Positions 32,943 to 47,000 of a DNA stretch of 64,000 nt are shown here, in pieces; the first letter of the stretch is position 1; every line of letters starts with the position of its first letter. The notes below the pieces were generated by a model. The model had not been told where the DNA came from, made no database searches, and saw only the letters and a list, made by a program, of their open reading frames with translations. Position numbers and translations under genes: made by a program. Where the stretch lies: positions 1 through 64,000 of the forward strand of contig JAFXOV010000020.1 of NCBI GenBank assembly GCA_017528425.1, given 5' to 3'. This DNA comes from Elusimicrobiota bacterium (GTDB taxonomy: Bacteria > Elusimicrobiota > Endomicrobiia > Endomicrobiales > Endomicrobiaceae).

Positions 32943-34241
32943 GGACAAGCATCTGTTAGTTTGTGGTTTAGGGATGTAAAACCTGTTTCTTTAGATGAAA
33001 ATATTTTTACAATTTCGGTACCTACAAAGTTTTTTTCAGATTGGATAGAAAAGAATCAACAATTTAATATTGAACAGAATTTAAAAGAAATTTATTCTAA
33101 AGATATAAAATTGGAATATAACATCGAAAAAGATATCTCCGACGAGATGTCAAAAGTTCCAACTATACCTATTCATAATGATACACCTGTTCCTTCGGTA
33201 ATAAAAGATCAGCTTAATCCAAAATTAACATTCGACAGATTTATCGTCGGAAACTCTAACAGGTTTGCCTCCGGATGTGCTGAGGCCGTAACAAAAAATC
33301 CCGGAAAACAGTTTAATCCTTTATTTATATACGGCGGTGTAGGTCTCGGTAAAACACATTTGATGCATGCAATAGGAAACGAATTAAAAAAGAATTTTCC
33401 TAATTTCAGAATATTATATGTAACATGCGAAAAGTTTGTTTCAGACTTCATTGAAGCTATAAGATTTCCGGAAAAAATGTCGGCGTTTAAAAATAAGTAT
33501 AGAAATCTTGATTGTCTTTTAATAGACGATATTCAATTCCTTACAAAAAATGCGGGAAGATCTCAGGAAGAGTTTTTTAACATATTTAATACGTTAAAAG
33601 ACAGCGGTAAACAAATAGTTATTGCATCCGATAGACCTCAAGATAAATTGGAAGTGGAAGAAAGGTTAGTTTCAAGATTTAAATGGGGTAACACTGTTGA
33701 TATACAAAAACCTGATTTAGAAACAAGAATTGCAATATTAAAGAAAAAAGCTGAAGAAGAAGGTTTTTCCGTACCTGAAGATGTTACATTATTTATAGCT
33801 TCTCAAATAAAATCCAATATCAGAGAATTAGAAGGAACATTACTAAGAGTTACATCTTTTATTAAGTTTACAAATACACCTTTTACGTTGGATTCCGTAA
33901 AAATGATATTAAAAGATATTGTTGTTCCGGAAGAAAATGTTCAAATAACAATAGATAAAATTCAAAAAGTTGTTGCGGAAGAATATAATTTAACGGTAAA
34001 AGATTTAAAAGTTAAAAAAAGAACCAATCAGCTTGCTATGCCGAGACAAATTGCAATGTATTTGGCAAGATCGTTAACAGATATGTCTACTACCGAAATA
34101 GGTGATACTTTCGGCGGCAGAGATCATACTACCGTTATGCATGCTTATAATAAGATATCTAAAAAAGTTAATGATGATGCTTGGTTTGCTGCTGAGATAA
34201 ATAAAATTATTAAATTGATAAAAGAAAAAGAAGATAATTAG
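32883..34241 (+). CDS. dnaA: Chromosomal replication initiator protein DnaA
   Basis: 452 residues. Domain I (about 1-80) has WFRDVKPVSL. A short linker comes next. The AAA+ domain has FDRFIVGNSNRFA, Walker A YGGVGLGKTHLMHAIGN near 150-166, Walker B CLLIDDIQFL and the arginine-finger region RLVSRFKWG. Domain IV carries the DnaA-box-binding signature GRDHTTVMHAYNKI near 413-427. It unwinds oriC and loads the replisome with its partners. The start is the ATG at 32883 with GGGGAT upstream. An in-frame GTG at 32862 lies inside a DnaA box and is unlikely. Confidence 0.98.
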   Translation: MDSSIIDAWKKVVDNLTLSIGQASVSLWFRDVKPVSLDENIFTISVPTKFFSDWIEKNQQFNIEQNLKEIYSKDIKLEYNIEKDISDEMSKVPTIPIHNDTPVPSVIKDQLNPKLTFDRFIVGNSNRFASGCAEAVTKNPGKQFNPLFIYGGVGLGKTHLMHAIGNELKKNFPNFRILYVTCEKFVSDFIEAIRFPEKMSAFKNKYRNLDCLLIDDIQFLTKNAGRSQEEFFNIFNTLKDSGKQIVIASDRPQDKLEVEERLVSRFKWGNTVDIQKPDLETRIAILKKKAEEEGFSVPEDVTLFIASQIKSNIRELEGTLLRVTSFIKFTNTPFTLDSVKMILKDIVVPEENVQITIDKIQKVVAEEYNLTVKDLKVKKRTNQLAMPRQIAMYLARSLTDMSTTEIGDTFGGRDHTTVMHAYNKISKKVNDDAWFAAEINKIIKLIKEKEDN

Positions 34242-34300
34242 TTGTTAATATTTTTGTTAGTTGTTTGATTTTTTTATTGAAAAAAATTTTTTGTTCTAAT

Positions 34301-34414
34301 ATGTTAATAAATATGAAAACTTATTAACATAGTTATTAACTTTAAATTTATAAAAAAAATATTTGATAATTATAAATTTTTTAAATTTATTTTTAATTAT
34401 TGAATTATTAACAT
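34301..34414. promoter_or_regulatory. Relaxed DnaA boxes and AT-rich unwinding region between dnaA and dnaN (oriC part 2)
   Basis: TTATTAACA fits the relaxed box TTATNNACA. It occurs at 34321-34329 and 34405-34413, and inverted (TGTTAATAA) at 34302-34310; the first two make a 10-bp dyad (34301-34310/34321-34330). The spacer around them (34335-34400) is almost pure A/T, as expected for a duplex-unwinding element. With the boxes upstream of dnaA this resembles a bipartite origin. Confidence 0.5.
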
Positions 34415-34463
34415 GTATTATTATTATAATTAATTTTTTTAAATAAGAAGGAGGAAAATAGTA

Positions 34464-35582
34464 ATGAAGGTAATTTGTGCAAAAGATGAATTGATGAAGG
34501 GGATGCAAATAGTTCAACCTGTGATAGCTTCGAAAATAACTTTACCTGTTTTATCTAACTTTTTATTTGAAACAGAAAAAGACAAAATAAAATTATCTGC
34601 AACGGATTTAGAAATAGGAGTAACTTGTTATATAAAAGCGGAAATAGTAAGTGAAGGTGCAATAACTATACCTGCAAAAAGGTTTTCAGATATTATAAAA
34701 GAAGTTTCTGACGGTAATATAGAAATAAAATCAGATGAAACAAATCAAATAAATATAAAAGCAAATAAATCTAAATTTGTTTTAATGGGTATAGATAAAA
34801 AAGATTATCCTACACTTCCTGATTTTCAAAAAGAAAATATGTTTTCTTTAAAAACACAAGTATTAAATTCTATGCTTAAGAAAACAATATTTGCCGTATC
34901 TAAAGATTCTCAAAGATATGTATTGAACGGAGTATGTTTTATAGTTGAAGACGGAACAATAAAAGCTGTTTCTACCGACGGAAGAAGATTATCTTATATA
35001 AACAGTGACGGTATAGATAAAAAAATTAAAGGTAAAGTAATTATTCCTACAAAAGCAGTTTCCGATATTTTAAGATTAATTTCCGCCAATGATAAAGTTG
35101 AAGAAGTAAAAATAAGTTTAAGTGATAATTTAATGACGGTTATGATCGGAGATATAACTTTTCAAACAAAATTAATAGAAGGTGTATTTCCAAATTATGA
35201 ACAGGTTATTCCCAAGAAAACAATGTCGAAAATTAAATTAAATGTTGCAAATACAATATCTGCAGTGAAACAAATGGCATTGCTTACCGGAGATAAACTT
35301 GTTGCAGACAGAGCATCGTCGATAAAATTGAGTTTTGAAAAAAATAAAATGATAGTTTCGGCAAATACAGTAGGTTTGGGTTCAGGAGAAGCCGAAGTTG
35401 AAACAGAATATTCGGGTGAAGTTTTTGATATAAATTTTAACCCTAATTATATTAAGGATATTTTACAAAATATAGAAGACGAAAATATTTATTTTGCATA
35501 TACAACTTCACAAAATCCGGTTGTTATAACCCCGGAAAAAGATAAAAATTATCTCTGTGTAGTTATGCCTATGAGATCGTAA
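34464..35582 (+). CDS. dnaN: DNA polymerase III sliding clamp (beta subunit)
   Basis: 372 residues, normal length, three repeated clamp domains. Domain 1 starts MKVICAKDELMKGMQIVQPVIASKITLPVLSNFLFE. Domain 2 includes FAVSKDSQRYVLNGVCFIVEDGTIKAVSTDGRRLSY, and the protein ends with the conserved PVVITPEKDKNYLCVVMPMRS, whose MPMR is the clamp hydrophobic-pocket signature. It encircles DNA and tethers polymerase III and repair enzymes. GAAGGAGG precedes the ATG. dnaA-dnaN order is conserved in most bacteria. Confidence 0.98.
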   Translation: MKVICAKDELMKGMQIVQPVIASKITLPVLSNFLFETEKDKIKLSATDLEIGVTCYIKAEIVSEGAITIPAKRFSDIIKEVSDGNIEIKSDETNQINIKANKSKFVLMGIDKKDYPTLPDFQKENMFSLKTQVLNSMLKKTIFAVSKDSQRYVLNGVCFIVEDGTIKAVSTDGRRLSYINSDGIDKKIKGKVIIPTKAVSDILRLISANDKVEEVKISLSDNLMTVMIGDITFQTKLIEGVFPNYEQVIPKKTMSKIKLNVANTISAVKQMALLTGDKLVADRASSIKLSFEKNKMIVSANTVGLGSGEAEVETEYSGEVFDINFNPNYIKDILQNIEDENIYFAYTTSQNPVVITPEKDKNYLCVVMPMRS

Positions 35583-35586
35583 CAAA

Positions 35587-35859
35587 ATGGAATTTACGGA
35601 AGTTTCGTCGATAATAAAACAAATTTCTGATAAATTGGGTTTGAATGACGACTATTTTATTATTATGTCTAAATGGCAACAGGAATTAGGTAATAATAAA
35701 ATAGAGTTAAGCGGTTTTAAAGACGGAATTATTTTTGCATCGACGAAATCTGCAATTTATTTAAATGATTTAAATTTAAGAAAAAGACAAATTATAAATA
35801 AACTTAACCAATATTTGGGTAAGAAATTAATAAAAAATATAAAGTGTGAAATTAAGTAG
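35587..35859 (+). CDS. dciA: DUF721 protein, probable helicase loader DciA
   Basis: 90 residues, matching the DUF721 core. WQQELGNNKIELSGFKDGIIFASTKSAIYLNDLNLRKRQIINKLNQ covers the KH-like fold typical of DciA. DciA is the ancestral loader of the replicative helicase DnaB in bacteria lacking DnaC/DnaI. Its position between dnaN and gyrB, where recF is normally found, fits a replication role. It begins 5 bp after dnaN and ends 25 bp before gyrB. It is shorter than most DciA proteins, having the KH-like domain and no disordered tail. I am sure of the fold pattern, moderately of the function. Confidence 0.72.
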   Translation: MEFTEVSSIIKQISDKLGLNDDYFIIMSKWQQELGNNKIELSGFKDGIIFASTKSAIYLNDLNLRKRQIINKLNQYLGKKLIKNIKCEIK

Positions 35860-35862
35860 TAA

Positions 35863-38340
<2,478 letters not shown>

Positions 38341-38370
38341 TTTGGGAATTTATAAGAAGGGGTTAATATA

Positions 38371-40917
38371 ATGGCAGAAGATAAAGACTTAAACAAACCA
38401 ACGGAAGAAAAAGAGGTAGTTATAAATCCGGGAATTCTTCCCACAAATCTTCAAGATGAAATGAAATCATCTTACATAGATTATGCAATGAGTGTTATTG
38501 TAGGTAGAGCATTGCCGGATGTAAGAGACGGTTTAAAACCGGTTCACAGAAGAATTTTGTATGCAATGAAAGAAATGGGTGTAAGAAGAAATACACCTTA
38601 CAAAAAATCCGCCAGAATCGTGGGTGATGTGCTTGGTAAATATCATCCGCACGGAGATTCTTCGGTATATGATGCACTTGTAAGAATGGTTCAAGACTTT
38701 TCTATGAGATATCCTCTTGTAGACGGTCAGGGAAACTTCGGTAGTGTTGACGGTGATGATCCGGCAGCTATGAGGTACACCGAGGTAAGAATGGACTATA
38801 TCGCAGACGAAATGCTTGCCGATATAGATAAAGATACAATAGATTATATTCCAAACTATGACGGTTCATTACAGGAACCTTTAATACTTCCTACAAAGTT
38901 GCCCGAACTTTTAATAAACGGTTCATCAGGTATTGCAGTAGGTATGGCAACAAACATTCCTACACACAATTTATCTGAAGTTATAGACGGAACAGTAGCT
39001 TTTATAGACGATCCTGAAATTTCAATATCAGAAATAATGAAATATATTAAAGGTCCGGATTTTCCTACGGCAGCTTTAATTTTAGGTAAAGCCGGAATTA
39101 AAGATTATATGGAAACAGGCCGCGGTTCCGTAAAAATGAGAGCCAAAACCGAAATCGAAGAAATGAAAGGCGGCAGAGAAGCTATCATTATTACCGAACT
39201 TCCGTACCAAGTAAACAAGGCAATGCTTATTACATCAATAGCAAACCTTGTAAAAGATAAAAAGATAGACGGTATTTCCGACTTGAGAGATGAAACCGAC
39301 AGACACGGTATGAGAGTTGTTATTGAATTAAAAAGAGATGCAAATGCTCAAGTTGTGTTAAACCAATTGTTCAAACATACGCAAATGCAAACAAGTTTCG
39401 GTGTTATAATGCTTGCACTTGTTAACAACAAACCGAAAGTTTTGAATATTAAAGAAATGCTTTACCATTTCGTAGAGCACAGAAAAATTATCGTTGTAAG
39501 AAGAACAAAATTCGAACTTAAAAAAGCTGAAGCAAGAGCACACATATTGGAAGGTTTGAAAATTGCTATCGATAATCTTGATGCAGTGGTAAAAACAATA
39601 AGACAATCCCCCGATACAGATACGGCAAGAATCAACTTAATGGAAAGATTCAGATTATCAAAACTTCAGGCACAAGCAATTCTCGATATGAAATTGCAAC
39701 AGTTAACAGGTCTTGAAAGAAAGAAAATAGATGAAGAATATATAGAAGTTATAAAAAATATCGAAAGATTAAAATCTATTTTGGAAGATCCCAGAAAAGT
39801 TTTAGGTATAATTAAAGACGAGTTGTTACAATTAAAAGCTAAATACGGCGACAAGAGAAGAACTCATTTAACTGCAGATGCCGAAGATTTCAACATTGAA
39901 GATTTAATTCAAGAAGAAGAAGTTGTAGTTACGGTATCAAATGCAGGATACATCAAGAGAATTCCTGTAAACACATACAGAGTTCAAGCAAGAGGCGGCA
40001 GAGGTGTTGTAGGCATGACAACAAAAGAAGACGATTTTGTTGCAAAAATGTTTGTAACATCTACACACGCTTACTTGTTATCGTTCACTACAAGAGGAAG
40101 ATTGTATTGGTCAAGAGTATACGAAATTCCTGAAGGAACGAGAACATCCAAAGGTAAAGCTATCGTTAACATAATTCAGTTATCAAGTCCGGATGAAAAG
40201 ATTACGGCTTCAATTCCTATAAGATCATTCAATCCGAAAGACATTAAAGACGAATATTTGTTAATGTGCACAAGAAAAGGAACTATCAAGAAAATTGCAT
40301 TGTCCGAATTTGCTAACCCGAGAAGAGGCGGAATTATAGCAATAAAATTGGATGACGGCGATATCTTGATGGACGTTAAAAAGATAGAGAAAAACCCTGA
40401 AGTAGTTATAGCTACAAAGAAAGGTATAGCCATAAGATTCAAAGAACAGGATGTTAGAGCTATCGGAAGAGCAGGTCAAGGTGTAAGAGGTATATCACTT
40501 GAAAAAGATGATGAAGTTATAGGTATGGAAGTATTCTCACCGGAAGATGTGTTTGTATCTGTAGCGGAAAACGGTTACGGTAAGAGAACCGAAGTAGGCA
40601 AATACAGATTACAAAAGAGAGGCGGTAAAGGTGTTATAAATATGCAAACTTCCGAAAGAAACGGAAATGTTATATACATCGGAAAAGCAAACGAAGGTCA
40701 AATAATGCTTATAACCGAACACGGTATAACAATAAGAAGTAAAGTGGACAAAATTTCCGTAATAGGAAGAAACACACAAGGTGTAAGACTTGTAAGACTT
40801 GAAGAAGGTGATAAAGTAGCTTCGGTTGCAACGGTAGTAGGTGAAGAAGCCGAAGAAGAAGAAAACAAACCGACAGAGTTGGAACAAGCCGCACAAGAAC
40901 CAAAACCTGAAAAATAA
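38371..40917 (+). CDS. gyrA: DNA gyrase subunit A
   Basis: 848 residues. The winged-helix/catalytic region has [70 protein letters not shown] and the active Tyr in [10 protein letters not shown] near 130. There is a coiled-coil gate. The C-terminal beta-pinwheel has the GyrA-box-like QRGGKGV segment near 750 and [10 protein letters not shown] near 538. Ser-87-type position DSSVYDAL is wild-type in form (quinolone-determining region intact). It ends in an acidic/Glu-rich tail. AGAAGGGG precedes the ATG. It is last in the dnaA-gyrA run and is followed by a strong terminator. Confidence 0.98.
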   Translation: MAEDKDLNKPTEEKEVVINPGILPTNLQDEMKSSYIDYAMSVIVGRALPDVRDGLKPVHRRILYAMKEMGVRRNTPYKKSARIVGDVLGKYHPHGDSSVYDALVRMVQDFSMRYPLVDGQGNFGSVDGDDPAAMRYTEVRMDYIADEMLADIDKDTIDYIPNYDGSLQEPLILPTKLPELLINGSSGIAVGMATNIPTHNLSEVIDGTVAFIDDPEISISEIMKYIKGPDFPTAALILGKAGIKDYMETGRGSVKMRAKTEIEEMKGGREAIIITELPYQVNKAMLITSIANLVKDKKIDGISDLRDETDRHGMRVVIELKRDANAQVVLNQLFKHTQMQTSFGVIMLALVNNKPKVLNIKEMLYHFVEHRKIIVVRRTKFELKKAEARAHILEGLKIAIDNLDAVVKTIRQSPDTDTARINLMERFRLSKLQAQAILDMKLQQLTGLERKKIDEEYIEVIKNIERLKSILEDPRKVLGIIKDELLQLKAKYGDKRRTHLTADAEDFNIEDLIQEEEVVVTVSNAGYIKRIPVNTYRVQARGGRGVVGMTTKEDDFVAKMFVTSTHAYLLSFTTRGRLYWSRVYEIPEGTRTSKGKAIVNIIQLSSPDEKITASIPIRSFNPKDIKDEYLLMCTRKGTIKKIALSEFANPRRGGIIAIKLDDGDILMDVKKIEKNPEVVIATKKGIAIRFKEQDVRAIGRAGQGVRGISLEKDDEVIGMEVFSPEDVFVSVAENGYGKRTEVGKYRLQKRGGKGVINMQTSERNGNVIYIGKANEGQIMLITEHGITIRSKVDKISVIGRNTQGVRLVRLEEGDKVASVATVVGEEAEEEENKPTELEQAAQEPKPEK

Positions 40918-40944
40918 CAGGTTGCTGTTATAAAACAATAAAGG

Positions 40945-40976
40945 GAGACGATATTTTTATCGTCTCTCTTTTTTAT
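40945..40976 (+). terminator. Rho-independent terminator after gyrA
   Basis: GAGACGATA and TATCGTCTC (9 bp, 4-nt TTTT loop, 40945-40966) followed by TCTTTTTTAT. It separates gyrA from the giant gene. Confidence 0.92.
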
Positions 40977-40987
40977 GTTTAAAAAGA

Positions 40988-41016
40988 TTGTGAGCCGTAA
41001 AAAAATGTATTATACT
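40988..41016 (+). promoter_or_regulatory. Promoter of the giant exported-protein gene
   Basis: TTGTGA (40988-40993), 17-bp spacer, TATACT (41011-41016). The likely start of transcription is near 41023, only about 7 nt before the ATG at 41030, and no SD lies in that interval. Confidence 0.7.
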
Positions 41017-41029
41017 TTAAGAGTATATC

Positions 41030-44000
41030 ATGATGAAAATGATGTCTGTTTTTACACTAGTTTGTTTTATTTTAACTAATGTATTAGGTGGTGCCTTTGC
41101 CAATACAATGGTGTTTCCTTTGCCGTATAAATACGACAATAATGAAATTGTTACCAAATATGACAGCTTATCGCAATATGCGCAAATAACAGAAAATATT
41201 TACAGAAAAGATACTCCGCTGGTTGTGGTAATACACGATTTACATAACAATGCAAAAGTACAACAAAATATAGAACAAATAATAAATTTCATTTCTCAAA
41301 ATTCACACATAAACAAAATTATGATAGAAGGTGCTCCCAACAAACAAATATCCACAGAATTATTTTCATCATTACAAAATAAGCAATATATAGAAGATGT
41401 GTTAAACGATTTGTTATATAACGGAAAAATTTCCGGTGCCGAATCTTTTGTTGTAAAACAAAACCTGCACAATTTATACGGACTTGAAGATTGGGAAATA
41501 TACAACAAAAACATCAATTGGAATTTAATATTAAAGGATAAATATGTAAACGAAACAGAAAAAATTTATGAATCTTTTGTTAAAAACAGAATTTATTTTT
41601 CAAAGCCGGAACTGTTTTCGTTATTTTCACAAGAAATCGATATAGAAAAACGAATAGTAAAATTGTACGAATACTGTAAAGAAAACAATATTGATTTAAG
41701 TCTTTATTCCGAAATTAACAAGTTTATTGCCGTAACAAAATATAAAAATAAAAAAAATATATCCAAAGATTTATCTCGTTTATTCAATGATATAAAAAGT
41801 AAAATTCCTTACCAAAATTATATGCAAATTACTACTCTTTTGAAAAACATGGATGTAAACGGTAAAGAAAAATTAAATTTAATATTTAATATTATAAAAA
41901 ACAGTTCACCGGAAACATTGTTAAAATATGAACCCCTCGTCTTATACTTTAATAACATTGAAGCAAGAACCGCTATTAACTTTTATGCACTCATGCAACA
42001 AACTGAAACTCTTGAAAATTTTATCTTGGATAATTTTGTTGATTATAATGAAAAAGAATTAATATTAGTGGATAAATTTATATATATCTTGTCGGAATAT
42101 GCAAGGTTGTCCATATCGTACAATCAATACAAATATTTTGAACAAAACAAAGACTATTTATATAACATATCAATAAAATATTTGGATAATCAATCACTAA
42201 AGATAATAAACGATATTTTAAAAGATGAAGATTTGAAAAATTATCATTTAACAAACGAACAAAGAAACAAAATTTTTTACAGCAATATAAAATCGTTAAT
42301 TAATATTTCCGATAATGATAATATAGAAGTAACGGAAACAAATATAATAGAAAATTTAAGAAACATTGATTCCGTAAACATTGTTGTTGTAGGCGGCTTT
42401 CATAATGAACTTACAGACATATTGAAACATCAAAACGTTTCCGTGTTGTCTGTTATACCGAGAGTTGAACAATTAACCGATTTTGATAACGAACTTGTAA
42501 GAACGGAAAATGTTGTTTACAAAAATGCTTTGGCACCGCCTACTGTTCTGGTACAGGCTGATGTTTCTACAATTGCTTCCATAATAAAAAAATGGTCCGG
42601 CTCCATGACAACTTCCGGTATAGATTTTTTCCGACAAAAGCAGGCAATCAGAAAATGGTTATCGGATAACAAAATAGATTTGGAATTTGAAATTGTAAAC
42701 GAAACAATGTATTTAGGTTCCGTTCCGATAGATGATATATTAAATCCAAAAACAAGATATAAAAAAGAAGATAACAGCCGTAAAAAAAGTACTGTTTCCA
42801 ATATCGTGTGGAAGTTGCACGACATATATTCAAATATAAAAGTTTTTATATCACAAAAAACAAAAAGTATAAGACAACTGTTTGGCGGAATAAGCACATT
42901 TACCGACATTTCTTCTTTATCTTCACAATATATATCAAGAAGATTATTGAACGAAAGAATAATAAAAAATGAGTATCAAAGAACACTTAACAGTTTAAAC
43001 CGAAAAATGCCGGACGTTATAGTAATTTCCGTAAGCAGTGAACAAGATAAAACTTTTTGTGAACAAGTATTGGCAGATATCAAAACCCATCCGAGCTTTC
43101 AAAATACACAAATACAATACATAATGAAAGAACAAGCGGGAACCGCCGACGGTTTTATAAAATCAATGGAATATTTAAAATCTTCGAATTTCGGTAAAAG
43201 TTTTAAAGATTTAACTTCGGTGGTAATAGATATAGATACAAACGAGAAAGAAAATATAGCAAGAAAAGACCTTCCTATCAAATTTAACGGAAGAAATATA
43301 ACTCCTTTGGAATTGGCGGTACTCAACGGTATAAGAGCATGTCATAAATTTAAAACAGGCGGCGGTATTGCGGTTATAGATCCGCAAAGTATATATATAG
43401 GAAATATGCTTCCGACGGAAGATATTACTTTTATATCGTCGGCGGTTAATATGGAAGAAATTCAACATCACAGACATTCGTTGATAATTAAAGATTATCC
43501 CAGCACGTTGGAAGAAATTTATTACGGTTTTACACCTGAAAATATTTCCGATGTTGTTGAAAGAAAAGGTATAGAACACAGAAACTTTTATAATTTCGAT
43601 AATAACAGAATGAGACAGTTCGAAATTGCTACCGGTAATGTTCTTATAAGTTTTGACGATGAAACAAAATATAAAGAATTTTTTAATTTTATATCGGAAT
43701 ACGGAAACAGCCTTAACAATTTGTCTGAAAAAACACATTTGTTTCAACATATATTTGTTCCTTTTATAAGACTTAAAAACAAACAAAATGTAAGTTCATA
43801 TTTTGCAAAGACGGCATCCGCAAAAGACAGAGATTTGTTTATTGATTTTGCCGATAGAATTGGTAACTATTACCGAAACAGCAGTTTAATCCAGGAAATG
43901 AAGTTCGGAGTATACCATCAATCAAAATCTTTATACAGCAGAAATTTTACAAGGCAACTCATTAATAAATTGTCCGACATTTTTAAATCAAAACAATATC

Positions 44001-47000
44001 AACATATAAAACAAGATACAAAATCAACAATAAAGCAAAAACAAGTTGTAATAACCGAAACTTTTGATGAAGATAATGCATTATCGAGAGCATATAAAAT
44101 GTTATCGCAAATTCAAGATAAACGCTTGGATTCATCTGCGGATTATGAGCAGGTATACGATACTTTAATAGAAATTTTCAGAACAACTCCCGCTCAAAAC
44201 GAGTTATACAATTTAGAAAACAAAAATACGGCAAAACTTTACAGATATATATCCGATATCATAAGTAACACCATTGCTCAAATTAACGACGAAAAAGTTT
44301 TAAATAAAAACAGAATAGAACAAACGTATTTAGAGAATTTAAAAATAAGTTTTTTGTCTATGCAGCATTACACCATAGAATATTTGAGATTGTTGGATTA
44401 TACGACGAATTTGGCTACTTTAGGAAGTTATATATTCCCCAAAAGTTCTTTTTTTGAAAAATCCAAACTAATGCCGTTAAACAGACTTATTTTCGGGTTC
44501 ACAAGAGGTATAAAAAAATCCAAACAAAATGTAAGAGAACAACTTGCAACGGTATATTCTTCGGGAAACTTTTTAATAGATTCGTTATATTCTTTTCCGG
44601 TACTTAAAAACGATATAGAATCGTTTATAACAAATATTGAAAACCCTAAAGAAAAAACATCCGTAGGTATACAAAAAGAGTGGGGAAGCAGAAGAGCCGT
44701 TCAAAGATTTTTATCGTTATCTATCGGGTTACAGTCTTTCGCAACATCAATAATAGCGGCATTAAGTACGTCATCGTTTACCGTTGCAACGATTTCGGCC
44801 GCGGTAATTTCATTAATGAGCGGATTAGGCCTTTCGATTTTCTTACACAGAGCAGGAATCGGTATAGGGCAAAATGATAAGTTTTATAACGAAAAGAAAA
44901 AAGAAATAGAAAATGAGTTGGACGGTCAAAGTTCCATAAAAGAGTCTATGGACTTTTTTGCTTACGATATAAATAAAATTTCACAGTTGGAAAAATTTTA
45001 TGCTAAGTTGGCAAAGAATGCATCAAAAGAGAATAAAGAATTGCTGGATTCAACATTAACATTATTGCATCAGTATAAAGATAACTGTGATTTAAGATTA
45101 ATAAGCCCTATTTTAAATAACAGCAGACAACTTTATATATTACTTGCCGGAAGATCCGATTTGCAGTTGCAATTATTACAGTTTATAGATTATTTAGAGA
45201 AATTCAACGTTGAAGATGAACCGAAAGAATATAAAGGTATAAGATACGGATTTGTTTCCGATATGGAAATTACGGAACAAGAAACCAACGGACATTTAAA
45301 AAATTGGTTTGAAATTTTAAAAACAAATTCTATTACCAAAGAGTCGATAGACAACATAATAACCAATGCTACCGAAATAATAGAAAAAACAAATTTTAAT
45401 CCTACCGTATTAAAAGGAACAAATAAAGATGTTATTATATCTCAATTACAAGATTTCATTTCTTTTTATAACGATACGATAAAATTGTATTCGGCACTGA
45501 CAAAACAGGAGCAGGATAAGTTAAGACCGGAAATAGAAATATTGGAAAAGATGGGAGAATATGCCATTCAATATTATAAAGCATTAAATTATTTGGTAAG
45601 TTTGGAAATATTGTACGGATACAGAATTTCCAAAGGAAACAAACTGTACTTTTTGGAACAAATAGGGTTAATGTCCGTTGTAAGAAATGTATACGGTATA
45701 CAAACCGGAATATTTTTGTCAAAGAGAAGATTTTTAAAATCTATCACGGCGGTAAAAAATATAGGTAACGAAATAATAAACGGTTTTTACGACAATAAAA
45801 TCGAAGAAACAGTGGATTCGTTTTTTAAAGAAAAAGAAAATCCTGATTATTTTTATTTAGGTATTATAGAAAGTTGGAAAGACAGAAAAATGTTGGCAAG
45901 GTTTTTACCGTTGGTTATATTTATACAAAAAGTTGCAACATCCGTAATTTCAGGCTCGTTTTATTTACATAATTTTGTTATATCGTTTTTTACCGGTGTA
46001 GGCTTAACGGTAAGTTTGCATTGGCTTTCCATCATGATAGGATTTTTTAAAACTTTAATTATAAGTAAAAAAAATGTATCCGGGAAAGAAGAAAAAAATA
46101 CAATAGAAACCAACAGACAATTGCTGTTACAAAAGCATATAGACGAATTGGCAAAAGTTCCGTACGGACAAATGCCCGATTTAATAATTATGGTCGGTTC
46201 TAAAAACAGGCACACGGCAACATCGTTAAATGAAGGTATAAGAAATATAAGAAGATTCGGCAATTTACAATCTGTTCCTATAGAATCACTTGTTACTGAA
46301 AACGACGGCAACGGTAACAGTTTGTTGGATGTATTTAATTTTATTCAATCAAAACAATTCGAAAAAGATTATCCGTCACTCACACAAAAAGATTTAAGAG
46401 ATTTAAAAATAGTTGTAATTAATATCAACGAAACATCTTCACAAATAATAAACAGACAACTTGATATGGAAATACTCGATAAACAAACAACACCGTTGGA
46501 ATTATCCGTATTAAATGCTGTTTGTATGACACAAAAAAATAAAGGGCAAAAAGGAAATATAGTTATTGCCGATCCGGGATATATGTATTTGGGTAACTTA
46601 ACACAAACGGATAATATAACAATGGTTGCATCAAATGTTACTTACGAACAAATGAAAAATCAAAGTTTGCCGTTACTGATTACCGACCAAACCGACTTTT
46701 CTCAAGACGGCAGCAGCCGTTTAAAAAAACTTTACAGAAATTTCGATTATAAAAAGATATCTAATATTGCCGTAGCATATATGTTTAGTCGTATGTATGA
46801 TACGGACAATATTTCGCTTGTTCAAATGCCGGCATATGCCGGACTTATAGGTATGAATTTCAGCGACGACAAAAATTTTGATTTATTGTTGGAGTTTATG
46901 AATATAGCAAGACAATATGAACAATCTTATAAAGGCAGAAAATTTAAAATTGATTTAATTCAACATTTGCTTACGCCGTTAACAATGTTAATGAATAAAG

